NCBI GenBank assembly: GCA_014379485.1
Contig: JACMLS010000384.1
Location: forward strand, 1-9,666
Direction: 5' to 3'
Source: Bacteroidia bacterium
GTDB lineage: Bacteria > Bacteroidota > Bacteroidia > B-17B0 > Aurantibacillaceae
DNA length: 9,666 bases
Under the pieces are notes generated by a model, which was not told the DNA's origin, did no database searches, and saw nothing but the letters and a program-made list of their open reading frames with translations. Within the stretch, counting starts at the first letter, position 1; each line of letters starts with the position of its first letter. Both the position numbers and the translations under genes were made by a program. Shown one piece after another: positions 1-7,900 of the stretch.

Positions 1-529
1 AAAAAAAGTTTTCTTTTTTAAGAATTTCGTTTAGTTTTTCATTTGCGCTTGCTGTATTTCGCAGGTCGCTGGCAATAATTTTAATGCTTCCTTTTTCTGC
101 AGGCAGTATAAATTGTTTTATTTCTCCGTTTTCATCTTCCTGAAAAACTGTTCTTAAGATCTCATGCCTTTCCACTAACAGGTTTATTGCGCGTTCTAAT
201 GCTTTCACATCAAGCTGCCCGTTAAATTCGTAAAATTCAGGAGTGTTGTATGCCAGTCTTCCCTCATTAAAATGGCAAAGCACCCATATTCTGCGCTGAG
301 AAGAAGAAAGGGGATAGCCACCCGGCAGATCGGTCTTTGAAATTTGAAACTGATCTGAGTTTTTATTTTCTGACTGACGGAGATAAGAAATAATTTCTTC
401 TTTACTGTTTTTTATTTCGTTTAAAACAGGATCAGGTAATTTTTCACCATTGAATTTAATTCTTAGTTTGTCATTATCTAAAGAAATAAATACTTCTTGT
501 TCCCTCAATCTTTCTAATAGCTGCTTCAT
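1..529 (-). CDS. N-terminal part of the next NRPS: docking domain and start of condensation domain (partial)
   Basis: 176 codons of an NRPS that runs off the window at position 1. It starts MKQLLERLREQEVFISLDND, a TubC-type docking domain (about 1–52, hairpin EVFISLDNDKLRIKF, last helix NEIKNSKEEIISYL). After a linker comes the beginning of a condensation domain: C1 YPLSSSQRRIWVL (72–84) and C2 RHEILRTVF (121–129). The HHxxxDG motif and everything after it lie outside. Its first 176 residues match the layout of the NRPS at 4982–9550 (PLSSSQRR-[LI]-WVL, RHEILRT), so they are paralogous fronts. The ATG at 529 is 2 nt past the PKS stop and begins directly at the docking helix; only a weak AGG lies nearby. 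It should accept the polyketide-extended chain from the PKS ACP. The amino acid it adds cannot be seen. Confidence 0.93.
   Translation of the reverse strand, partial: MKQLLERLREQEVFISLDNDKLRIKFNGEKLPDPVLNEIKNSKEEIISYLRQSENKNSDQFQISKTDLPGGYPLSSSQRRIWVLCHFNEGRLAYNTPEFYEFNGQLDVKALERAINLLVERHEILRTVFQEDENGEIKQFILPAEKGSIKIIASDLRNTASANEKLNEILKKENFF
380..529 (-). other. TubC-type N-terminal docking domain of the downstream NRPS
   Basis: Residues 1–50: helix MKQLLERLREQ, hairpin EVFISLDNDKLRIKF, then helix PVLNEIKNSKEEIISYL. It has the same layout as the docking domain at 9362–9550, but the hairpin residues differ (SLDNDKLRIKF against EEFNGQLKITG). It sits after a PKS ending NNEIII, so the expected partner is that tail. 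Confidence 0.82.
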
Positions 530-531
530 GC

Positions 532-3500
532 CTAAATAATTATTTCGTTGTTAGTGGCATTATCACCTGCATATTCTGTTTTTTCCTGCAACAGCTTTGC
601 AATTTCAGCAACTGTTGAAGTAGTAAACAAGTCGTTCAGCGATAATTCCATATTAAAATTGGTATTGATTCTTTTTATCAGGATCATTCCTTTCAGCGAA
701 TCTCCGCCCAGGTCAAAGAAATTGTCTTCTGTTCCTATTCCGTTTATTCCAAACAGGTTTTCAAAAACCGCCACTAATTTTTTTTCTGTTTCAGTAACAG
801 CGGGCACGTAACCCGATGAGAGTTCGGGACGATCTGTTTTTTCTATTGCCTCATTTTCGTTCAGATCATTTTCATCTTCTGTTGCTGCTGAAAGGTAAGC
901 GTTGGCTGATAAAGGTTTAAGAGATATGTATACAACAGGCTCGGTACTACCTGCAATACTCCATTCAATCAATGCAGGCAGGTCTTCTGCCTTAACAGAA
1001 GCATTGCTTCCCTGTACTGTGTTTTTTTCCGATGTTTCATCAAAATCAATTTTGGGCAAGCAAACACTTTTCCATACTTGTTTTTCTTCTGCTACAGACC
1101 CGATAAAATTATTCATGTACGAGTTTGCAGCGGCATAGGCTGCCAGTCCTATACCTCCTGATTCTGAGGCCATGCTCGAAGCAGCCCAAATAAAATCAAC
1201 ATCGCGGTTTTTAAAAACAGTATACAAATTCTGAATTCCGTATGTTTTTGCGTTAAATATTGCGCTTGCCTTTTCACTACTTATTTTTTCAAGTAGTTCA
1301 GAGTTTTCGCGATCAACATTTCCGGCCAGGTGAAAAACTCCATCAATTTTTCCGTATTTAGTTTGAACTTCTGAAATAGTTTTTTCCAGTTCTTCTTGTT
1401 TACAAACGTCGCAGGCAATATATTGTAACGAACTGTTTTTGCTTTGCAGTGCATTAAAACGTTCCAGGTAAATGCCATCGGGGTTTTTCTTTCTTCCGGT
1501 TAAAATAAGCCTTGCCTTATAATTTTCTGCCAGGTAACGCGCAATCACATAGCCCAGGTTACCAAGCCCGCCAGTAATAAGGTAAACTCCTTCGTGGCGA
1601 AATCCTTTGCTGCCAAGATCAATGTCGTTTGAGTTTTTTTGAAATTCGTTTACCCAACGCTTTTTATTTCTTAAAGCAACCACACTGCCTTTTGCCGGCG
1701 AATTAAGTTCGGCCAACAATTGCACAGCATTTTTTTCGTTATAGGCGTCCAGATCAATGTTTGTACATAATGCCCCATGTTCCTGAAATACTATTTTTCC
1801 GAGAACAGGTAAAACAGACAGATGTGGTTTTATTTCTTCCCGGCCTGTAATGTCATACAATTCATGTGTAACAATAAAAAACCTGGTGCTATTTAATTTT
1901 GAAACCGAAGAAAGACATTTTATTAAATTGGTAAAGGAAGAGAAAAGAAATTCTGCCTGTTTTGTTTCCGCAATAAGATCAGGCCGTGCCGGCAGATCCT
2001 CCGCGCAAAAAATTACCGAGTCAAACTGTATGTTTAAATTCTTAATGTTACTGACCAGAAGCTCGCAGTTATTTTTATCAGAGATATTGGCTTTAAAAGT
2101 TTCTCCGTTTATTTTTGTAAATGAAAAGCCTGCGCCGGTATTAACACAAACTACCTCGTTTTCTTTTTCTGATAACAAAGCGCGCATAGAAATAAGAAAC
2201 TTTTCTGAAGGTGAGACCAAAAGATATTTGCACTTCTTTACAACCGGTTCTGTAAGTATTTCCTGTTTCCAGGTTTGATAATAGATCCAATCTTTTATTG
2301 AGGTGGCAGAATTTTTTTCTTTACTGCCCAGTACAAGACCATTTTCGAAGGGGTCAACCTCAGTAGGATATTTGGTGGGTTCAAATGAATAGGTAGGTAA
2401 AGAAATTTTCTGGTTGTTGTGTTTGCCGTTAACAGCATTCCAGTCAATAGCAACACCCGCGCTCCATAATTTGGCGAGGCCTTCCAGCAGGTATTGCTCG
2501 TCATCAATTTTTTCTCTTGATGGTCTGATAAAATTTACCGCAGTTACAACATTGTCTGTTATATGTTGTTTCAGTAAACTTATTAATGTATTGCCGGGCC
2601 CCACTTCTGCATAAACAAAATCGTCGTTAATGGCAGAAAGTGTTTTAATGCCCTGGTAAAATTTTACCGGCTTGCGCATATGTTGTACCCAGTAATCAGG
2701 AGAGCAGGCTTCCTGCTCAGTTATTAAATTACCGGTGAGGTTTGAAAGAAAAGGTATTTGAGGTTTATTTAATGTTATGTTTTCAAATTCTTTTCTGAAT
2801 TCAGGCAGTATAGGTTCAAGCATTTCAGAATGAAACGCGCGCGAAGTGCGGAGTTTTATACCGGGTATATTGTATTGTCTGAGCAGTGTGGCCAGTTTTT
2901 CTATAGCTTCTGTTTCGCCTGAAAAAACCACTTGTTGTTTTGAATTTACAGCGGCAAGTGAAATTTCGTTATTCAGAAATTCGTTTACACGATCTTCCTG
3001 TATAGAAACACTTATCATAGCCCCGGGCCTGGCAGAAGCCATAAGCTTAGCCCGCTTTACAACAATTTTAAGCGCGTCTTTAAAACTGAAAACCCCGCTT
3101 ATACATGCCGCGGCATATTCGCCAATACTATGGCCTGTCATGTAAGAGGGGCTTATGCCATACTCCATCAGTAATTTTGCCAACGCATACTCTATAAGAA
3201 AAAGCGCCGGCTGGGTGTATTGTGTTTCATTGATCTTATCTGATTCGCCTTCCGGAAAAATAATTTTTTCGAAATCTTCTCCGGTCAGTTCATTCAAAAA
3301 AGAAAAGCCCGATTTCATTTGCTCCCTGAAAAAGGAATTGTTGGTAAACAGATCTTTTGCAAGAGCGGTATATTGAGAGCCCTGGCCCGGAAACATGAAA
3401 ACAACAGCCTCTTTTCTGTTTTTACTTTTACTTACAGGAATTTTAGTGTGCATGCTTTCCAGTTTATTCCGGAGTTCGTTTTGCGATTTAAAAACAATGG

Positions 3501-4992
3501 CTTTTCTGCAAATAAATTGTTTTCTTCCGGCCTGTAATGTGTAACACAAATCATCGGTATTTATACCGGAATTATTATCTGCAAAAACTTTTAAGCTTTC
3601 TATGTATCGCGAAAGTGAGTTCTCTGTTTTTGCAGACAGGCACAATACTTTATATCTTTCTTTGTCCCCGCTCTTTTCTTCAGGTTTAAACTCTTCAAGT
3701 ATTACGTGTGCATTTGATCCGCCTACTCCAAATGAATTAACGCCCGCGCGTAATAAAGTTCCTTCTTCAGCAAGCCAATCATTTAGTTGTGTGTTCACAT
3801 AAAAGGGGCCTCCGTCAAAATCAATTTCAGGATCAGGTTCTTTAAAATGCAGGGTTGCCGGAATCTTTTTGTATTTTAAACAAAGCGCGGCTTTAATAAG
3901 GCCTGCAACACCTGCTGCAGAATCAAGATGCCCTATGTTTGATTTTACCGCTCCTATTGCACAGGTTTTTTTGCCGCTTTTATTGAATACGGTATTCAGT
4001 GCCTGTATTTCTATTGAGTCTCCGAGTTTTGTTGCAGTGCCATGCGTTTCTAAATAACTGATTGTGTTTGCTTCTGTTTTTGCAACGCGCTGTGCCATTC
4101 TCAAACATTCAACCTGGCCATCAACACTCGGAGCTGTATACCCTACTTTTCTTTTTCCGTCGTTATTTATTGCGCTGCCTTTTATTACGGCGTATATATG
4201 ATCGCCATCGTTTATTGCGTCAGTTAAACGCTTTAGCACAACTACTCCGGCGCCGTCGCCTCCATATGTGCCCGACGAGTTTTTATCAAATGGTCTGCAA
4301 TGCCCGTCTTTTGAAAGTATAGCGCCTTCCTGGTACATATATCCTTTTTGTTTCCAGGTCGAAATAGAAACCCCTCCTGCAATTGCAATACGGGTTTCGC
4401 CAAACAACAAGGCCCGGCAGGCCATATGTACTGCAACCAATGAAGTAGAACAGGCTGTATGCACGTAATAAGATGGGCCCTTCAGGTTTAGTTTATAAGA
4501 CACAAGAGAAGTCAGATAATCTTTGTTGTTGATTTTTGACAGATAAAAATCATCCACATTTTTAGCGCCATTCATAAACATTGAGTAAACCTGCCAGTTT
4601 ACATCTACACCGGCACCGGCATACAAACCAATTGGTCCGCTTACCCTGTCAGGATCATAACCTGCGTCTTCCAGCGCTTCCCAAACACATTCATGAAAGA
4701 ATCTGTGTTCCGGGTTCATTAACCTTGCCTCGTTTGGGGTATAGTCAAAAAAAGCTGAGTCAAAATTGTTTTTGTCTTTTAACGCGGAAGTTACTCTTAC
4801 GTAATTCTTGTTTTTAAATGTAGTTTCTTCAACACCCAGGTTCAGCAATTCTTCGTCAGACAAAAAATTTACAGATTCTTTTTCGTTAACCAGATTCTCC
4901 CAGAATTCACTCCAGTTCTTTGCACCCGGAAACCTGCATGCAATTCCTGTTATTGCAATCTCAAAACCAGTATAACCATTATCATTCTCCAT
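532..4992 (-). CDS. One-module type I PKS (cis-AT): KS–AT–KR–ACP
   Basis: Cytoplasmic polyketide synthase subunit of 1486 aa that adds one C2 unit and reduces it to a beta-hydroxyl. KS (about 10–435): TACSTSL with Cys181, ETHGTAT with His317 and KSNIGH with His355 form a complete Cys-His-His set. AT (about 527–825): FPGQGSQ, GHSIGE with Ser622, and RAFH at 718–721, close to the HAFH signature of malonyl-CoA-specific ATs. KR (Rossmann part about 1134–1350): TGGLGNLG at 1140–1147, Lys1249, Ser1273, Tyr1286 and Asn1290, so catalytically complete. ACP (about 1398–1470): DLGGDSL with Ser1432. There is no DH, ER, methyltransferase or TE. The roughly 250 residues between AT and the KR Rossmann core fit the usual KR structural subdomain. 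The ATG at 4992 lies in the NRPS stop region (11-nt overlap), and the KS begins about 9 residues in, so no long N-terminal docking helix exists. The protein ends in NNEIII. It takes the chain from the glycine NRPS and passes it to the NRPS that starts 2 nt downstream. Confidence 0.96.
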   Translation of the reverse strand: MENDNGYTGFEIAITGIACRFPGAKNWSEFWENLVNEKESVNFLSDEELLNLGVEETTFKNKNYVRVTSALKDKNNFDSAFFDYTPNEARLMNPEHRFFHECVWEALEDAGYDPDRVSGPIGLYAGAGVDVNWQVYSMFMNGAKNVDDFYLSKINNKDYLTSLVSYKLNLKGPSYYVHTACSTSLVAVHMACRALLFGETRIAIAGGVSISTWKQKGYMYQEGAILSKDGHCRPFDKNSSGTYGGDGAGVVVLKRLTDAINDGDHIYAVIKGSAINNDGKRKVGYTAPSVDGQVECLRMAQRVAKTEANTISYLETHGTATKLGDSIEIQALNTVFNKSGKKTCAIGAVKSNIGHLDSAAGVAGLIKAALCLKYKKIPATLHFKEPDPEIDFDGGPFYVNTQLNDWLAEEGTLLRAGVNSFGVGGSNAHVILEEFKPEEKSGDKERYKVLCLSAKTENSLSRYIESLKVFADNNSGINTDDLCYTLQAGRKQFICRKAIVFKSQNELRNKLESMHTKIPVSKSKNRKEAVVFMFPGQGSQYTALAKDLFTNNSFFREQMKSGFSFLNELTGEDFEKIIFPEGESDKINETQYTQPALFLIEYALAKLLMEYGISPSYMTGHSIGEYAAACISGVFSFKDALKIVVKRAKLMASARPGAMISVSIQEDRVNEFLNNEISLAAVNSKQQVVFSGETEAIEKLATLLRQYNIPGIKLRTSRAFHSEMLEPILPEFRKEFENITLNKPQIPFLSNLTGNLITEQEACSPDYWVQHMRKPVKFYQGIKTLSAINDDFVYAEVGPGNTLISLLKQHITDNVVTAVNFIRPSREKIDDEQYLLEGLAKLWSAGVAIDWNAVNGKHNNQKISLPTYSFEPTKYPTEVDPFENGLVLGSKEKNSATSIKDWIYYQTWKQEILTEPVVKKCKYLLVSPSEKFLISMRALLSEKENEVVCVNTGAGFSFTKINGETFKANISDKNNCELLVSNIKNLNIQFDSVIFCAEDLPARPDLIAETKQAEFLFSSFTNLIKCLSSVSKLNSTRFFIVTHELYDITGREEIKPHLSVLPVLGKIVFQEHGALCTNIDLDAYNEKNAVQLLAELNSPAKGSVVALRNKKRWVNEFQKNSNDIDLGSKGFRHEGVYLITGGLGNLGYVIARYLAENYKARLILTGRKKNPDGIYLERFNALQSKNSSLQYIACDVCKQEELEKTISEVQTKYGKIDGVFHLAGNVDRENSELLEKISSEKASAIFNAKTYGIQNLYTVFKNRDVDFIWAASSMASESGGIGLAAYAAANSYMNNFIGSVAEEKQVWKSVCLPKIDFDETSEKNTVQGSNASVKAEDLPALIEWSIAGSTEPVVYISLKPLSANAYLSAATEDENDLNENEAIEKTDRPELSSGYVPAVTETEKKLVAVFENLFGINGIGTEDNFFDLGGDSLKGMILIKRINTNFNMELSLNDLFTTSTVAEIAKLLQEKTEYAGDNATNNEIII
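539..551 (-). repeat. 13-nt repeat encoding the NEII docking tail (copy at the PKS end)
   Basis: The + strand sequence ATTATTTCGTTGT occurs here and again at 9562–9574. In both places it is read on the minus strand as the tail codons for (D/N)-N-E-I-I just before the stop codon. The repeat is best explained as a conserved coding docking tail or recent shared ancestry of the two gene ends, not as a mobile or regulatory repeat. Confidence 0.7.
4982..4992 (-). other. 11-nt gene overlap joining the NRPS stop and PKS start
   Basis: On the minus strand the sequence ATGGAGAATGA holds the PKS start (ATG at 4992) and the NRPS stop (TGA at 4984–4982) in different frames. The region before the PKS ATG is A-rich (CAGCAATAAAA) with no clear Shine–Dalgarno. 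Overlap of this kind usually means translational coupling, giving matched amounts of partner subunits. Confidence 0.9.
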
Positions 4993-7900
4993 TTTTATTG
5001 CTGTTTATAAGATTAAACGATTCTTCCATGGTATTAAATAATGCGTCCATGTTCTTATCACCACCTTGTTCTTCTGCCGGCTGCTGTTCGTTTATAAATG
5101 CCGAGAGTGAGGAAATGTTTGGTAAACCATAAGCGTTTACAAGAGATAGTTTCCGGTTAATTTTTTTATTTATAAGGCTCATAACACGAATCATTTTCAG
5201 CGAATTTCCTCCCAGGTCAAAAAAATTATCGCGGGTACCTATCTTTTCTTTATTAATACCTAATACTTCGCTCCATATTCCGGCAAGCATTTTTTCTGTA
5301 GTGGTTTCTGGCGCCGCATATTTTGTTACTGATGCAAGGTTGGCACCCTCATGACTTTGCAGGGCTTTTCTGTCTGTTTTTCCGCTTACCATAAGCGGCA
5401 TTTGTTTTAATTCAACAAAATTATCAGGCACGCAATACGGCGGAAGTTTGGTAAGAAGAAAATTTCTTATTTCAGAAATACTGATCGTGTTCCGTGTAAC
5501 AATAAAAGCGACCATGTGTTTTTCTCCTTTTGAATTTTCTTTGCCAATAACAGCCGCTTCGTTTACTGATTCGTGAGAGCGCAGCGCGTTTTCAATTTCT
5601 CCGGGCTCAATTCTGTAACCATTTATTTTTAATTGATCGTCAGAACGCCCAATGAGATCAATGGTTCCATCTTCTTTCCAGCGTGCCGTGTCGCCGGTTT
5701 TGTAAAGCCGTTCGGTCAGGTGCTCTGCAAAAGTAAGTGTGCTAAACTTTTCGTTTGTTAATACCTCATCATTAAAATAGCCACGCGCTAATCCATCACC
5801 GGCAATGTACAGATCGCCGGGAATTCCGACAGGGCAAATATTTTTATTGGCATCTAATATATAGATCCGGGTATTTTGAATTGGTTTTCCAATTGAGACC
5901 GGTGTTCCGGAAACGATTGAACCGCTTGCAGACCAGATGGTAGTTTCTGTAGGGCCATACATGTTGTAAATTTCGGCCTTTGTTTTTTCTGACAGTTTTT
6001 TTGCAAGACTTTCCGGAAACTTTTCTCCTCCGGCAATGATATGCTTAAGCGACTCTATAAATAAAGAAGAATGTTCATCTTCCAGCAGCAGGTTTATATA
6101 AGATGGAGTAGCTTGCAATGTGTTTACCGGGGCAACGTTGTCTCGCAACTGTGTAATTTCTGATTCTCTTACATCGAATTTTTTCTTTAACTCATTAAGG
6201 TCATCCAGGCCGCTCAAAACAATTTCATTTTCCAAACCAAAATCAATAAGTGCGGCTACTTCAGTAACACCTATGGCACATAGTTTTTCTACCAGCCGGT
6301 TGCAGCTTTGCATGGTGCCAAGTAATGCAGAGGTCTGCCAGTATCTTTCAAACCCAATATTGAGTAATTCATCAATATCACTTTCACTCAGTGTTTCAGG
6401 ATTCACATCCATATCTTTTGCAAGGTTTTTTATAAGCCCTATGCTTGATTTGAGATATGTTTTAAATGGTTCTTTTACCTGTGCTTTAACCACATCAATA
6501 TCTTTTCCAATAAATGTGTGAAGCATCAGGGCAATTTTTGCTTTGGCGGGATCAAACCCGTTTTCGGCAAGAGATTTTTTGTATGCAAGTATATTACTGG
6601 CAAGCTCGTCTATATCCTGCCCCAGTAAATGAGTAAGTATATGAGCTCCGATCTTGCCGGCCTCCTTATAAGTTTCTTCGTTTCCTGCAGTGGTGATCCA
6701 GATCTGCAGATCGTTTTGTATTGGTCTTGGAAACACTTTAATTTCTATTTCATTACCGGCGCCATTAGTGCGTTTTACTGTTTCGCCTTTCCAGAGTTTT
6801 TTTAATTCTTCAATCTGGTTAAACATATTTTTCTTTCTGTCAGAATAGCTGTCAGGACTAAGTACAAAGTCGTTTGCGTGCCATCCCGAAGCAATTGAAA
6901 GGGCAACTCTTCCCTTTGAGAGATTGTCAACAATAGCCCATTCTTCTGCAACCCGTATTGTATCATGCAGTGGCAACACAATACTGCCTGAACGGATCTC
7001 AAGAGAATTTGTAATAGTAGATAATGCGGCGCCTACAACAGATGGGTTTGGAAAAATTCCGCCAAATTCATGAAAATGCCTTTCAGGTATCCAGCATGCG
7101 GAAAACTTATTCTCATCCGCATATACAACTGATTTTAATAACAGATCATATTTATTTCCTGATTTTACTTCCTGGCTCGAAAAATAAAAGAGACTGAAAT
7201 CCATTCTTTGATTTGCTGAATGGAGATACTCATTAAAACCGGAGACAGATTTGTTCTCTTCTTTTATCGTAACGGTTATTCCGCTGCATACAGTGTGCAG
7301 CAATTCAAGCAAAGAAATATCAAAAGAAACAGAGGTAACTGAAAGCAAATGATCGTTCTCTTTTAAATTGAGACAAGATCTCATACTCAAAATAAAATTA
7401 GTAAGGCTGCTATGTTCTATTAGTACCCCTTTAGGGTTTCCGGTTGAGCCGGATGTATAGATCATGTACGCGGCCTGCGAAGAATTTATTTTTTCTGAAA
7501 TTTCATGCGCCGGCTGCGTATGTAAACTTGTTTTTTTGTCATCAATATTTATAAGATGTACGTTAGCCGGAAATGAATGGCCGGCAAAACTGAAATCATT
7601 ATAAAGAACAACTGCAGCATTTGTACTTTCTATACTATGTATTATTCTGTTCAATGGCAATTGCGGGTCAAGCGGAATATAGACTCCGCCTGCTTTAAAA
7701 ACACCAAGCAATGCAATCAGCAAATGCTCATCTCTTCTAAGGCAAACCGGCACAAACATTTCCGCCTTAATACCAAGGCTTATAAGATAAGCTGCCAGCT
7801 GATCTGATCTGCGATCCAGTTCAAGATAAGTTAGCTTTTGATTGCCTGACAGCAGGCATGTTTTTTCCGGAAATTTATTTACCTGTTCCTTAAACAGATC

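Noticed and set aside
1..60. A/T homopolymer run at the window edge as a regulatory site
   Set aside because: It is coding sequence of the partial NRPS (the Lys/Phe-rich stretch EILKKENFF), so composition explains it.
529..552. Terminator or promoter between the PKS and the next NRPS
   Set aside because: The gap is 2 nt. The AT-rich stretch (AATAATTATT) is the coding tail for NEIII, with no GC-rich stem and no T run in the transcribed strand.
1850..2278. 142-codon plus-strand open frame inside the PKS
   Set aside because: It is antisense to the AT–KR linker of a continuous PKS and has no recognisable domain, leader or partner.
532..4992. Trans-AT polyketide synthase
   Set aside because: A complete AT with FPGQGSQ, GHSIGE and AFH lies in the same protein directly after the KS.
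6120..6521. 133-codon plus-strand open frame inside the NRPS
   Set aside because: It lies antisense within the LLM part of a fully intact domain sequence. Its translation (Ser/Phe-rich, no motif) is the usual reverse-frame shadow.
6173..7198. LLM as a separate gene or a transposed piece that breaks the A domain
   Set aside because: The frame is continuous on both sides, all A motifs and specificity residues are kept, and the same fusion is known elsewhere. No terminal repeats or target duplication are visible.
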